Assembly (NCBI RefSeq): GCF_017104565.1
Contig: NZ_JAAGPD010000001.1
Span: 868,001-932,000, forward strand
Direction of reading: 5' to 3'
DNA from: Paraburkholderia sp. Tr-20389
GTDB lineage: Bacteria; Pseudomonadota; Gammaproteobacteria; Burkholderiales; Burkholderiaceae
DNA length: 64,000 nt
In this document: positions 43,563 through 53,369 of the stretch, in pieces
How the letters are laid out: every line of letters starts with the position of its first letter
How positions within the stretch are numbered: the stretch's first letter is position 1
The notes under the pieces: model-generated
What the model saw: the letters and a program-made list of their open reading frames with translations, nothing else
The model's database searches: none
Told to the model about the DNA's origin: nothing
Program-made: the position numbers and the translations under genes

Positions 43563-44624
43563 ATGACCCGCTTTCTCGACGTTCCCGACACTAGCCGCCT
43601 GGTAGCAACCATCGGCGTGCCGCGTTTTCTCGCCGAGCTGGTCGGCACTTTGCGAGCCGACTATCTGCGATGGACGGACTTCGACAAATCGCCGCGCGTC
43701 GCGTGCCATTCGCGCGACGGTGTGATCGAACTGATGCCCGTCGCCGACGCAAAGCTGTTCGCGTTCAAGTACGTCAACGGTCATCCGGTCAATGCACAAA
43801 GGGGCATCCATACCGTGATGGCGTTCGGCGCGCTCGCCAACGTCGACACGGGCTATCCCGTCCTGCTCGCCGAGCTGACACTGACCACGGCGCTGCGCAC
43901 GGCGGCGACCTCCGTGCTTGCCGCGCAAGCATTGGCGCGTCCCGATTCGAAGACGATGGCGCTGATCGGCAACGGCGCACAAAGCGAATTTCAGGCGATT
44001 GCGTTTCACACACTACTGGGCATCGACGAAATCCGCGTGTTCGATGTCGATGAGCACGCGACCGCGAAGCTCGTGCGCAACCTGTCGGCGTACCCGGCAT
44101 TGCGCGTCGTGCGGACTGCTTCGACGGCCGACGCTGTGCGCGGCGCCGATATCGTCACGACGGTCACCGCCGACAAGGCGTATGCAACGATCCTCACACC
44201 GGACATGATCGAGCCCGGCATGCATCTGAACGCGGTAGGCGGCGATTGTCCGGGCAAGACCGAACTGCATGCCGACGTACTGCGCATGGGTCGCGTGTTC
44301 GTCGAATACGAGCCGCAAACGCGTATCGAAGGCGATATCCAGCAGATGTCCGCGGACTTCCCCGTTGTCGAACTATGGCGCGTTCTGCGGGGCGAAGCGG
44401 CCGGCCGCGAGAGCGCAACGCAAATCACCGTGTTCGATTCAGTCGGCTTCGCGCTGGAAGACTATTCCGCGCTGCGTTACCTGCATGCGCTCGCGCTGCA
44501 ACACGATGCCGGCACGCAGATTTCACTGATTCCCCCTGCAGCCGACCCGAAGAACCTCTTTGCGCTGATCGCCGCGGAATCCACGCCTGCGGCTGAAAGC
44601 GTCGCGTTCGAACTGGCGCACTGA
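43563..44624 (+). CDS. Ornithine cyclodeaminase
   Basis: 353 residues. Mu-crystallin/OCD family: NGHPVNAQRGIHTVMAFG substrate region, LTTALRTAATSVLAAQALARPDSK, Rossmann LIGNGAQSEFQAIAFH and GMHLNAVGGDCPGKTELHADVL. The NAD-dependent enzyme turns L-ornithine into L-proline and ammonia. AGGAGACAACACC precedes ATG. Next to a citrulline/arginine-related hydrolase gene, so an arginine-to-proline degradation unit. Confidence 0.92.
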   Translation: MTRFLDVPDTSRLVATIGVPRFLAELVGTLRADYLRWTDFDKSPRVACHSRDGVIELMPVADAKLFAFKYVNGHPVNAQRGIHTVMAFGALANVDTGYPVLLAELTLTTALRTAATSVLAAQALARPDSKTMALIGNGAQSEFQAIAFHTLLGIDEIRVFDVDEHATAKLVRNLSAYPALRVVRTASTADAVRGADIVTTVTADKAYATILTPDMIEPGMHLNAVGGDCPGKTELHADVLRMGRVFVEYEPQTRIEGDIQQMSADFPVVELWRVLRGEAAGRESATQITVFDSVGFALEDYSALRYLHALALQHDAGTQISLIPPAADPKNLFALIAAESTPAAESVAFELAH

Positions 44625-44674
44625 ATCGCAATCGCCTCGCTGCTCCTTCTTGCATCTTGCAACCACGTGCTCAT

Positions 44675-45619
44675 ATGAACCGATTGTCGACTCAGGCGCC
44701 ATCCGCCGTCGTGATGGTGCGGCCGCACTGCTTCACGCCCAACCCGGAAACGGCCGCGGACAACGCATTCCAACATGCGCCTGTCGCCTACGACGGCGAT
44801 GCGCGAGCGCTGCTCTCCAACGCGGCACACGACGAAGTGACCATCGCGGCGCAAACACTCTCCGACGCGGGCGTCCGCGTGCATCTGTTCGATGACCTTG
44901 GTGGGGACAGCACGCCCGACTCCGTCTTCCCCAACAACTGGTTCTCGACGCATGCGGGAGGCCATGTCGCGCTGTATCCGATGTACAGCAGCAACCGGCG
45001 GCGCGAGCGGCGCGCCGATGTGATCGAACTGCTCAAGTCGGAATATCGGGTACAGGATGTCGTCGATTATTCGGGCCTCGAACACGACGAGATCTTTCTT
45101 GAAGGGACGGGCGCGATGGTGCTCGATCACGTGGCGCGCATCGCCTATACAGCACGCTCGCGGCGGGCGAATCCGGTAGCGCTGGAACGCTTCTGCACGC
45201 ACTTCGGTTTCGAGCCGATGTGCTTCGACACCGCCGACTCCAACGGCGAGCCTGTCTATCACACGAACGTGATGATGAGCGTCGCAACCGAATTCGCGCT
45301 GGTCGGCTTCGACGTGATCAGCGATCCCATCCGGCGTGAGCACGTTCAACGTCGTCTGGTCGAAACAGGGCGCACGGTGATCGCGCTCGACAATGGACAG
45401 TTGAACAACTTTGCGGGGAATGCGCTCGAACTGACGGCACGCGACGGCCGCCTGCTTGCGCTGTCACGGCGTGCATTCGACTGCCTCACGCAACGGCAGC
45501 GCAGGCTGATCGAACGTTCGGCGCGGCTGCTGCCGCTCGACGTTCCCACCATCGAACTGGCGGGAGGCTCGGTGCGCTGCATGCTGGCGGGTATCCACCT
45601 CGCGCGTAGAGACCGCTAG
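44675..45619 (+). CDS. ctlX: Citrulline utilisation hydrolase CtlX (arginine-deiminase superfamily)
   Basis: 314 residues from the ATG; a TTG 18 bases earlier is in frame. Guanidino-group-modifying fold: VMVRPHCFTPNPETAADNAFQ, PDSVFPNNWFSTHAGG, FLEGTGAMVLDHVARIAY, YHTNVMMSV and the late catalytic Cys in AGGSVRCMLAGIH. CtlX proteins were described in citrulline use. It lies 50 bases after ornithine cyclodeaminase, an operon that would convert citrulline to ornithine and on to proline. Confidence 0.9.
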   Translation: MNRLSTQAPSAVVMVRPHCFTPNPETAADNAFQHAPVAYDGDARALLSNAAHDEVTIAAQTLSDAGVRVHLFDDLGGDSTPDSVFPNNWFSTHAGGHVALYPMYSSNRRRERRADVIELLKSEYRVQDVVDYSGLEHDEIFLEGTGAMVLDHVARIAYTARSRRANPVALERFCTHFGFEPMCFDTADSNGEPVYHTNVMMSVATEFALVGFDVISDPIRREHVQRRLVETGRTVIALDNGQLNNFAGNALELTARDGRLLALSRRAFDCLTQRQRRLIERSARLLPLDVPTIELAGGSVRCMLAGIHLARRDR

Positions 45620-45965
45620 GCCCTACTGGCGAGGCTCGGTGGTCGTCTGCAATTCGAGTCCGCCCGCCATTTCCGGCGTCCCGCGCAAAACATCTGGACG
45701 CCCGGACATTCCTCCCCACGGCTGACGTGCCGATACTGGCACTCACGCGATCTGCAACACCGGTCCCATTCTGAAAGCCCGAAGCGCTGTGCATCACACA
45801 TCGCTTCGACGGCCCCTCGGCCTTTCCGGCAAACCGCTTGTCAGATCCCGTGCGCTTCGCCCGATCGCCGCGCGGGCACGCTCGAAGCATCGTTTCGCGG
45901 CGCCAACTGAGGCGCGGGACGCACGCATTGTCGAACGCGCCGCCCCGGTCTTTCAGGAGATCTCC
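45620..45965. other. Intergenic region, nothing recognised
   Basis: About 350 bases between two plus-strand genes. Open frames here are Arg-rich and continuous with the methyltransferase frame upstream of its real start. Presumably holds the methyltransferase promoter; no clear hairpin or repeat. Confidence 0.4.
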
Positions 45966-46799
45966 ATGTCCGTTGTCGATTCCGCTTTCGCACCCGTCGC
46001 AGACTTCGCCGCCGTCAAGCTCCGTCAACAGGCAGCCTGGTCGACGGGCGACTACGCCGTCGTCGGCACCACGCTGCAAATCGTCGGTGAGAACCTGTGC
46101 GAGGCGCTCGATCTTCGCGCAGGCAGCCGCGTGCTCGACGTCGCCGCGGGCAACGGCAACGCGACGCTAGCCGCCGCGCGCCGCTGGTGCGAGGTGACGT
46201 CGACTGACTACGTCGCGTCGCTGCTCGATGCAGGTCGTGCACGTGCGCAAGCTGAAGGCCTCCGGGTGCAGTTCCAGGAAGCGGACGCTGAAGCGCTGCC
46301 CTACGCGGACGCTTCATTCGACGTCGTGATGTCGACCTTCGGCGTGATGTTCACTCCCGATCAGCAAAAAGCGGCGGCCGAACTCGCCCGTGTTTGCAAA
46401 CCTGGAGGACGGATCGGCCTCGCCAACTGGACACCGGACAGCTTCATTGGGAAGCTGTTCAAGACGATCGGCAAGTACATTTCGCCGCCCGCCGGCGTGA
46501 ATTCGCCGGCGCTCTGGGGGACGAAGGCGCGCCTCGACGCGTTGTTCGACGGCACTGCGCGGAATATCACTGCGATCAGCCGCGATTTCACGTTCCGCTA
46601 TCGTTCGCCGGTGCATTTCATCGAGGTGTTCCGCACGTTCTACGGGCCGATGAACAAGGCGTTCGCTTCACTGGAAGGAGAACGGCAGGCGGCGTTCCTC
46701 GCCGATCTCATTGCACTGATCGACGACGGCAACCGGTCGAACGACGCAACGCTTGTTCTGCCTGGCGAGTATCTCGAAGTCGTGGTGGAGCGACTGTAG
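45966..46799 (+). CDS. Class I SAM-dependent methyltransferase (UbiE/COQ5-like)
   Basis: 277 residues. The start at MSVVDSAF has CAGGAGATCTCC before it, though the frame opens earlier. SAM motif I VLDVAAGNGNATLAAA, acidic end of strand 2 VTSTDYVASLLDAG, FQEADAEALPYADASFD and ARVCKPGGRIGLANW are all present. Cytoplasmic; substrate unknown. 263 non-coding bases separate it from the following hydrolase gene. Confidence 0.92.
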   Translation: MSVVDSAFAPVADFAAVKLRQQAAWSTGDYAVVGTTLQIVGENLCEALDLRAGSRVLDVAAGNGNATLAAARRWCEVTSTDYVASLLDAGRARAQAEGLRVQFQEADAEALPYADASFDVVMSTFGVMFTPDQQKAAAELARVCKPGGRIGLANWTPDSFIGKLFKTIGKYISPPAGVNSPALWGTKARLDALFDGTARNITAISRDFTFRYRSPVHFIEVFRTFYGPMNKAFASLEGERQAAFLADLIALIDDGNRSNDATLVLPGEYLEVVVERL

Positions 46800-47062
46800 A
46801 TCCAGTGAGCAGCAACACACGTGTCTGCAAAAGTCCAACGTCGAGCCGTGCATCTGTCGGCGGCTCGACGACGTTTCGCCCGATCCGTTCAGCGGGTGAT
46901 AGCCAAACGCTCCTCCAGGCAAGGCTCGTCCAACTATGGCATGGACTCTGCAAGTGCACGGCGTTCGCACCGACGTCAAAGCGCGATCGGTTTCGTCGAC
47001 CGCGCCGGAGAACATCGTGCTCATCCATCTGTTGCCGTTATCGACAAAGGCGCTTGACCGAC

Positions 47063-47884
47063 ATGAATAGCACCGCCGCATCGCCAGCCTTCTCATCTGC
47101 AACGTCGGTGATCGCGTTGCATTGCTCCGGGTCGGGAGCCGCGCAATGGCGAAAGCTCGGCGAGGCCCTGGGTTCACGCCACGCGTTCGTCACGCCTGAG
47201 CACTACGGCTGCGAAAGCACGGGGCCGTGGAGCGGCGAGCGAGCATTCACGCTCGCCGACGAGGCAGCGAGGACCGTCGGCATCATCGACGCGTCGAGCG
47301 GCAAGGTCCATCTCGTGGGTCACTCGTATGGCGGTGGTGTAGCGTTGCGTGCAGCGCTCGAACGGCCCCATCGCATCGCGAGTCTGACGCTCTACGAGCC
47401 CTCGGCGTTTCATCTGCTCAAGATGATGGGCTCGTATGGCACGCATGCACTCGCAGAAATCATTGCAATTTCGAAGCTCACCGCCGATGGCGTGAGCTGC
47501 GGCGACTATCGCGGCGCCGCCGCTTCGTTCGTCGATTACTGGGGCGGCCTGGGCGCGTGGGACGCGCTGCGGCCTTCTCTGCAGGCCGCGCTCACGCGCT
47601 GGGCTCCGAAGGCGCCGCTCGATTTCCGCGCGCTGCTCGACGAGCGCACGCCCGCCGATGCATACGCCACGCTGCGCGTACCGGCACTGATCATGCGCGG
47701 ACAGCACGCTCCGTTTCCAACGCGCGCGATCGCCGAGCGCCTGCCGATGCTGCTGCCGGCGGCGCGGCTTGCGGTTGTCGAAGGCGCGGGACACATGGGG
47801 CCCGTCACGCACGCCGACGAAGTCAACGCCGCCATCGTGCGGCATATCGCCGAAGCCGAAGCTGATCTTTGCGCAACGCATTGA
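47063..47884 (+). CDS. Alpha/beta hydrolase
   Basis: 273 residues from MNSTAASPAF. The oxyanion region is ALHCSGSGAAQW, the nucleophile elbow is GHSYGGG with the catalytic Ser, and the catalytic His is in VEGAGHMGPVTHADEVN. No signal peptide. Esterase, lactonase or C-C hydrolase cannot be distinguished. The stop lies 47 bases from the convergent GntR gene stop. Confidence 0.9.
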   Translation: MNSTAASPAFSSATSVIALHCSGSGAAQWRKLGEALGSRHAFVTPEHYGCESTGPWSGERAFTLADEAARTVGIIDASSGKVHLVGHSYGGGVALRAALERPHRIASLTLYEPSAFHLLKMMGSYGTHALAEIIAISKLTADGVSCGDYRGAAASFVDYWGGLGAWDALRPSLQAALTRWAPKAPLDFRALLDERTPADAYATLRVPALIMRGQHAPFPTRAIAERLPMLLPAARLAVVEGAGHMGPVTHADEVNAAIVRHIAEAEADLCATH

Positions 47885-47931
47885 AGGATGAAGCCAGGAT
47901 CGTCACCGCGTACGCACGCGCAAGCTGCCCG

Positions 47932-48711
47932 TCACTTCCACCCTTCGAGCCTGAGGGTCGCCCGCACCAGCCGCTGCTCTTCCTGCTCGATCTCCTGCAG
48001 GCTGTCGCGCACGCTGTTGATGTGATCGGCGGCTGTCCGATACGCTTGTTCGGGCAGCTTGCCCGTCACCGCGCTATAGAGCCGCGCATGCTGGCGGTCG
48101 ATCCGCTTGCGATGCGGCTGACGGTGATAAAGATTGTTCACCGACGCGAACACCGAACTCAGCAGCAACTCGGTCAACGACCGGAGCGTATGCACGAGCA
48201 CGGGGTTATGCGACGCCTCGCAGATCGCCAGATGAAATGCGTGGTCGAGGCGTGCATGCGTCGCGGGGTCCGTATCGGTTTCGTGCGCGGCGAGCATTTC
48301 CTCGTAGCGGCGCGTGATCATCATGTAATCGGCGGGCGTGCCGCGCAATGCGGCGAGGCGCGCGGATTCCGCTTCGAGCATGCCGCGCACCTCGAACAGG
48401 TCGTAGAGCGTGCGCGGCTGTGAAGCGAGCAGATGCATCAGCGGTGATTGCGGCGGCTGCGCGGTCAGATTCGCGACGAACGAGCCCTTGCCGTGCGCCG
48501 TTTCGATGATGCCCCGCGCGCGCAGCAGCTTGAGCCCTTCGCGCAGCGCCGTTCTCGATACACCGAGCTTGTCCGTCAGGCGCCGCTCCGACGGCAACGC
48601 CTGTCCTGACCTCAGCACGCCGTCGACGATCAAGCGTTCGATGCGCTCCGCGACGACGTCCGCAATCTTCCGATCGGCCTCTTTTCCGCTCGATTCCGTG
48701 TCTGCAATCAC
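47932..48711 (-). CDS. glcC: GntR/FadR-family regulator of glycolate genes
   Basis: 259 residues from a GTG. N-terminal wHTH (GQALPSERRLTDKLGVSRTALREGLKLL) and a helical FCD effector domain (TLYDLFEVRGMLEAESARLAA, HARLDHAFHLAICEASHNPV, with the metal/ligand His residues). It diverges from glcDEF, so it is the likely GlcC. Two TGGTATnACCA palindromes lie at 48712 and 48821. The start is uncertain: an in-frame TTG at 48795 or GTG at 48723 is possible, but starting at 48711 leaves the first palindrome directly upstream of the coding region. Confidence 0.85.
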   Translation of the reverse strand: MIADTESSGKEADRKIADVVAERIERLIVDGVLRSGQALPSERRLTDKLGVSRTALREGLKLLRARGIIETAHGKGSFVANLTAQPPQSPLMHLLASQPRTLYDLFEVRGMLEAESARLAALRGTPADYMMITRRYEEMLAAHETDTDPATHARLDHAFHLAICEASHNPVLVHTLRSLTELLLSSVFASVNNLYHRQPHRKRIDRQHARLYSAVTGKLPEQAYRTAADHINSVRDSLQEIEQEEQRLVRATLRLEGWK

Positions 48712-48722
48712 TGGTATGACCA
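48712..48722. promoter_or_regulatory. GntR-type operator, site 1
   Basis: TGGTATGACCA is a palindrome of the TGGTnnnACCA kind bound by FadR-subfamily GntR proteins such as PdhR. It abuts the regulator start, suggesting autorepression. Confidence 0.7.
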
Positions 48723-48820
48723 CTTTCTCAACTGGTTTTTCATGAAGCCGATGATACTGCCATTTCCTGCATTCTTGCTGGCTCAACGCGCTCAACGCGC
48801 CGTAGACCGCGGATAAAAAC

Positions 48821-48831
48821 TGGTATTACCA
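48821..48831. promoter_or_regulatory. GntR-type operator, site 2
   Basis: TGGTATTACCA, the same palindrome as at 48712, 109 bp away and 115 bp upstream of glcD. It is well placed to control the glcDEF promoter. Confidence 0.75.
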
Positions 48832-48945
48832 CCTTCCATCTTCATCGACAGCCCGATCCGAAACGTGAACAATCGGCGGCTACACGGATAAGCGGCGCGT
48901 GAAAGCAGGTGCAAAACAGCACTCGCGCGCCCACGGAGACGCCCC

Positions 48946-50445
48946 ATGAGCTACGCGTACGACGAACGGATCGACGGCCCCCTTCCCTCGCATGACAAGA
49001 CCGCCCTGGTTGCCGAACTTCAGCGCCTCGTGCCCGGCATGCAGCTGCTGTACGACAGGGAAGACCTGCGTCCATTCGAATGCGACGGTCTTTCCGCGTA
49101 TCGCACCACGCCGATGATGGTCGCGCTGCCCGATTCGATCGAACAGGTGCAGGCACTGCTGAAATTCGCTGCCGCGCGCAAGGTGCCCGTCGTCGCGCGC
49201 GGCGCGGGCACGGGTCTGTCGGGCGGCGCGTTGCCGCTCGAACAGGGCATCCTGCTCGTGATGGCGCGCTTCAACCGCATTCTGCACATCGACCCCGATG
49301 CATCGATTGCACGCGTGCAGCCCGGCGTGCGCAATCTCGCGATCTCGCAGGCGGCCGCGATTCACGGCCTCTACTACGCACCGGATCCGTCGTCGCAGAT
49401 CGCATGTTCGATCGGCGGCAACGTCGCCGAGAACGCAGGCGGCGTGCACTGCCTGAAATACGGCCTGACCGTGCACAACATCATGAAGCTCGAAGTGATG
49501 ACTATCGACGGCGAGCGCCTGACGATCGGCTCAGAAGCGCTCGACTCGCCCGGCTTCGACCTGCTCGCGCTGCTGACGGGCTCCGAAGGCATGCTCGGCA
49601 TCGTCACGGAAATCACCGTGAAGCTGCTGACCAAACCGCAAAGCGCAAAGGTGCTGCTCGCCAGCTTCGACGACGTCGAAAAAGCGGGCGCGGCCGTCGC
49701 TCAAATCATCGGCGCGGGTGTGATTCCCGGCGGCCTCGAAATGATGGACAACCTCGCGATCCGCGCCGCCGAAGACTTCATTCACGCGGGCTATCCCGTC
49801 GACGCGGAAGCGATCCTGCTATGCGAACTCGACGGCGCCGAATCCGACGTGCAGGAAGACTGCGATCGCGTCGGCGCGTTGCTGCGCGAAGCAGGCGCGA
49901 CCGATATCCGCATCGCGAAGGACGAAGCCGAACGCCAGCGTTTCTGGGCCGGCCGCAAGAATGCATTCCCCGCTGTGGGCCGCGTTTCGCCCGATTACTA
50001 CTGCATGGACGGCACGATTCCGCGTCGCGAACTGGCGCGCGTGCTGCGCGGAATCGCAGCGCTGTCGGACGAATATGGCCTGCGGGTCGCGAACGTCTTT
50101 CACGCGGGCGACGGCAACATGCATCCGCTGATCCTCTTCGATGCGAATGCGCCCGGCGAAATGGAACGCGCCGAAACGCTCGGCGCGAAGATCCTCGAAC
50201 TGTGCGTCGACGTGGGCGGCAGCATCACGGGCGAACATGGCGTCGGACGCGAGAAGATCAACCAGATGTGCGTGCAGTTCAGCAGCGAAGAACTCACGCT
50301 GTTCCATTCATTGAAAGCCGCGTTCGATCCCGACGGCCTGCTCAATCCCGGCAAGAACATTCCGACGCTGCACCGCTGCGCGGAATTCGGCGCGATGCAC
50401 ATTCATCACGGCAAGCTGCCGTTTCCCGAGCTGGAGCGCTTCTGA
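48946..50445 (+). CDS. glcD: Glycolate oxidase subunit GlcD (FAD-linked)
   Basis: 499 residues, the expected length. FAD_binding_4 domain: RKVPVVARGAGTGLSGGALP and PDPSSQIACSIGGNVAENAGG. The C-terminal FAD-oxidase domain has VFHAGDGNMHPLILFD and SITGEHGVGREK. It oxidises glycolate (and some D-2-hydroxy acids) to glyoxylate as the catalytic subunit of the membrane-associated GlcDEF complex. GGAGACGCCCC precedes ATG. It overlaps glcE by one base. Confidence 0.97.
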   Translation: MSYAYDERIDGPLPSHDKTALVAELQRLVPGMQLLYDREDLRPFECDGLSAYRTTPMMVALPDSIEQVQALLKFAAARKVPVVARGAGTGLSGGALPLEQGILLVMARFNRILHIDPDASIARVQPGVRNLAISQAAAIHGLYYAPDPSSQIACSIGGNVAENAGGVHCLKYGLTVHNIMKLEVMTIDGERLTIGSEALDSPGFDLLALLTGSEGMLGIVTEITVKLLTKPQSAKVLLASFDDVEKAGAAVAQIIGAGVIPGGLEMMDNLAIRAAEDFIHAGYPVDAEAILLCELDGAESDVQEDCDRVGALLREAGATDIRIAKDEAERQRFWAGRKNAFPAVGRVSPDYYCMDGTIPRRELARVLRGIAALSDEYGLRVANVFHAGDGNMHPLILFDANAPGEMERAETLGAKILELCVDVGGSITGEHGVGREKINQMCVQFSSEELTLFHSLKAAFDPDGLLNPGKNIPTLHRCAEFGAMHIHHGKLPFPELERF

Positions 50446-51512
50446 TGCGACGCGAATTCGATTCAATGGACGACAGCGCGCGCCTCATCGCGCAGGTTCA
50501 GCGCGCAATCGCGCAGCACACGCCGCTGCGCATTCGCGGCAGCGACAGCAAGCGTTTTCTGGGCCGCGACGTGCAAGGCGAAGAACTCGATACGCGCTCG
50601 CATCGTGGCGTCGTCGCGTATGACCCGACCGAACTCGTGATCACGGCGCGCGCGGGAACGCCGCTCGTCGAACTGAACGCCGTGCTCGACGACGCCGGCC
50701 AGATGTTGCCGTGCGAGCCGCCGCTGTTCGACGGCGAGGGAACCGTGGGCGGCGCGGTGGCGACGGGATTGTCGGGACCGCGCCGCCCGTGGGCGGGCTC
50801 GATGCGCGACTTCGTGCTCGGCTGCCGCGTGATTACGGGCGACGGCGATCATCTGCGCTTCGGCGGTCAGGTGATGAAGAACGTCGCGGGCTACGACATG
50901 TCGCGTCTGCTGGCAGGCAGTTTCGGTTCGCTCGGCGTATTGACGGAAGTGTCGCTGAAGGTGCTGCCGAAGCCGCGCGAGCGCCGCAGTTTCGCGCTCA
51001 CGCTCGGCGTGGACGACGCGATGCGCGAGCTGTCGGCATGGCGCAAGGCCGCGTTGCCCGTGAGCGGCGCCTGTTATGTCGGCGGCAAACTGCATGTGCG
51101 GCTCGAAGGCGGCAGCGGCTCGGTGAAATCGGCCGTGGACCGCGTCGGCGGCGAAGAGATCGATTGCGCGTTCTGGGATGCATTGCGCGACCATCGGCTG
51201 TCGTTCTTCGCGGACACGCGTCCGCTGTGGCGTCTGTCGCTGCCGAATGCGACGCCGTTGATGCCCTTGCCGGGCGAAGCGCTGATCGACTGGGCAGGCG
51301 CGCAGCGCTGGCTCAAGAGCGACGCACTCGCTGCCGAAATCCGCCAGCTTGCGCATGCCGCGGGCGGACATGCGACGTGCTTTACGCCGTCGCCGGAGCG
51401 CGAGCCATTCCAGCCGCTCGCCGCACCGTTGCTGCGCTATCAGCGTCAACTAAAACATCGCCTCGATCCGAATGGCGTGTTGAATCCTGGCCGGCTGTAC
51501 GCCGATCTCTGA
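50445..51512 (+). CDS. glcE: Glycolate oxidase subunit GlcE (FAD-binding)
   Basis: 355 residues. FAD-binding motifs TPLRIRGSDSKRFLG and FDGEGTVGGAVATGLSGPRRPW, then GGQVMKNVAGYDMSRLLAGSFGSLGV, and the ending HRLDPNGVLNPGRL. Translation is coupled to glcD by TGATG overlap. Part of the GlcDEF complex, handing electrons from GlcD toward GlcF. Confidence 0.96.
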   Translation: MRREFDSMDDSARLIAQVQRAIAQHTPLRIRGSDSKRFLGRDVQGEELDTRSHRGVVAYDPTELVITARAGTPLVELNAVLDDAGQMLPCEPPLFDGEGTVGGAVATGLSGPRRPWAGSMRDFVLGCRVITGDGDHLRFGGQVMKNVAGYDMSRLLAGSFGSLGVLTEVSLKVLPKPRERRSFALTLGVDDAMRELSAWRKAALPVSGACYVGGKLHVRLEGGSGSVKSAVDRVGGEEIDCAFWDALRDHRLSFFADTRPLWRLSLPNATPLMPLPGEALIDWAGAQRWLKSDALAAEIRQLAHAAGGHATCFTPSPEREPFQPLAAPLLRYQRQLKHRLDPNGVLNPGRLYADL

Positions 51513-51525
51513 AGCGAGCGCGCTC

Positions 51526-52806
51526 ATGCAAACGAATCTCGACTCTCACGCAAAAGCCCTTCCCGATGCCGAAGAAGCGGAAAGCATCCTGCGTTCGTGC
51601 GTGCATTGCGGCTTCTGCAATGCGACGTGCCCGACGTATCAACTGCTCGGCAACGAACTCGACGGGCCGCGCGGGCGCATCTATCTGATCAAGCAGCTTC
51701 TCGAAGGCGAGCCTGTCAGCGACAAGACGCAATTGCATCTGGACCGCTGCCTCACGTGCCGCAATTGCGAAACGACGTGTCCGTCGGGCGTCACGTATCA
51801 CCGGCTACTCGATATCGGGCGCGCGGAACTCGAACGCCGCGTCGAACGGCCCGTCGGCGAGCGCTTGAGGCGCAAAGGCCTGCGCGCCGTGATTCCGCGA
51901 CCCGCTGTGTTCGACGCGCTGCTCAAGACGGGACGCGCGGTGCGGCCGCTGTTGCCCGCAAGCGTGCAGGCGAAGATTCCCGCGCGCGCCGCCGTGTCCG
52001 CGAAGCAACGCCCGACACCCCGTCACGCACGCCGCGTGCTGATGCTCGAAGGCTGCGTGCAGCCGTCGCTCTCGCCGAATACGAATGCCGCGGCGGCGCG
52101 CGTGCTCGATCGGCTCGGCATCAGCGTGACGCCCGTGAGCGAAGCGGGCTGCTGCGGCGCGACTGACTATCACCTGAACGCGCAGGATGCAGGCCTCGAT
52201 CGTGCGCGCCGCAATATCGATGCATGGTGGCCGGCTATCACCGCGGGCGCTGAAGCGATCGTGCAGACGGCGAGCGGCTGCGGTGCGTTCGTGAAGGAAT
52301 ATGGACATCTGCTGCGCAACGATCCGCTTTACGCGGCGAAGGCGGCGCGCGTGAGCGAGCTGGCGCGCGATCTCGTCGAAGTGCTGGCGGCCGAACCGCT
52401 CGACGCGCTGCAGCCCGCCGACGATGCCATCGCAATGCGCGTTGCGTTTCACTGTCCCTGCACGCTGCAACACGCGCAAAAGCTAGGCGGCGCAGTCGAA
52501 AGCGTGCTGACGCGGCTCGGCTTCGATCTGTCCGCTGTGCCCGACGCGCATCTGTGCTGCGGTTCAGCGGGCACGTATTCGATCACACAGCCCGAACTCG
52601 CACAGAAGCTGCGCGACAACAAGCTGACCGCGCTCGAAAGCGGAAAGCCGGACATCATCGCGACGGCGAACATCGGTTGCCAGATGCATCTCGATGGTGC
52701 AGGCAGAACGCGCGTGCGTCACTGGATCGAACTGGTGGAGGAAGCACTGGATGCGTCGAACGCGTCGCTGCGACCGCTGCAACCCATTGCAACGGCCGAG
52801 CCTTGA
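51526..52806 (+). CDS. glcF: Glycolate oxidase iron-sulfur subunit GlcF
   Basis: 426 residues. Two 4Fe-4S motifs near the N-terminus, CVHCGFCNATCPTYQ and CLTCRNCETTCPSG. Two CCG domains follow with EAGCCGATDYH and HLCCGSAGTYS. It passes electrons to the quinone pool at the inner membrane. Starts 13 bases after the glcE stop, completing a three-gene operon. Confidence 0.97.
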   Translation: MQTNLDSHAKALPDAEEAESILRSCVHCGFCNATCPTYQLLGNELDGPRGRIYLIKQLLEGEPVSDKTQLHLDRCLTCRNCETTCPSGVTYHRLLDIGRAELERRVERPVGERLRRKGLRAVIPRPAVFDALLKTGRAVRPLLPASVQAKIPARAAVSAKQRPTPRHARRVLMLEGCVQPSLSPNTNAAAARVLDRLGISVTPVSEAGCCGATDYHLNAQDAGLDRARRNIDAWWPAITAGAEAIVQTASGCGAFVKEYGHLLRNDPLYAAKAARVSELARDLVEVLAAEPLDALQPADDAIAMRVAFHCPCTLQHAQKLGGAVESVLTRLGFDLSAVPDAHLCCGSAGTYSITQPELAQKLRDNKLTALESGKPDIIATANIGCQMHLDGAGRTRVRHWIELVEEALDASNASLRPLQPIATAEP

Positions 52807-52897
52807 CGGGCGATACGGATCGACCGGGCGCATGCAATTCCAATGGAACGCATGCACCCGGTCAGTTATACCGATTCACAGCGAGTACCGCGCGAAC

Positions 52898-53251
52898 TCA
52901 CTGCCCGCCCTCGCGAACCGTCAACGCATTTTTCACGGACGTGACGCCGGCAACGCCCTTCGCAATCGAGGTCGCCTTGTCGATCTGGGCCGGATCGTTG
53001 ACACCGCCCGCCAGCGTTACGGCGCCGCCTTTGGCCAGCACGTTGATGCCCGTCGTATCGATGCCTCCCTTGGAAAGCGCCTGAGCCACTTTCTTGCTCA
53101 ACGCCCGATTCGCTTTCTTGACGTCGGACTTCGACGTCCCATGCGTCGGAGCCGACGCATCGGCAGATTCGCTTCCCTGCGCCCACGCATTGACGGAAGC
53201 GACGACTACGAATGCAGCACCAAGCAGTTTCAACGTTCTGATTGCGTTCAT
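52898..53251 (-). CDS. Exported BON-domain protein
   Basis: 117 residues. Signal peptide MNAIRTLKLLGAAFVVVASV with cleavage near NAWAQ. Residues about 40-112 form a single BON domain (KVAQALSKGGIDTTGINVLAKGGAVTLAGGV, ITSVKNALTV-like ending VTSVKNALTV). BON proteins bind envelope lipids or sugars and often help stress tolerance. Monocistronic, convergent with glcF. Confidence 0.88.
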   Translation of the reverse strand: MNAIRTLKLLGAAFVVVASVNAWAQGSESADASAPTHGTSKSDVKKANRALSKKVAQALSKGGIDTTGINVLAKGGAVTLAGGVNDPAQIDKATSIAKGVAGVTSVKNALTVREGGQ

Positions 53252-53369
53252 TCGTGACTCCAGTAGAAATGACCTGACGGAAGTTTCGATCCGGCCTGGA
53301 ACCCGCGAAGCCGTCGCGGCTCGGTCTCGGCGAACGAGGAGACCATTCTAGAACGTCGCATCGGATTTC

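Noticed and set aside
49080-51512. An 810-codon frame joining glcD and glcE
   Set aside because: It reads glcD out of frame and then enters the true glcE frame. The glcD frame itself has all family motifs, so there is no fusion.
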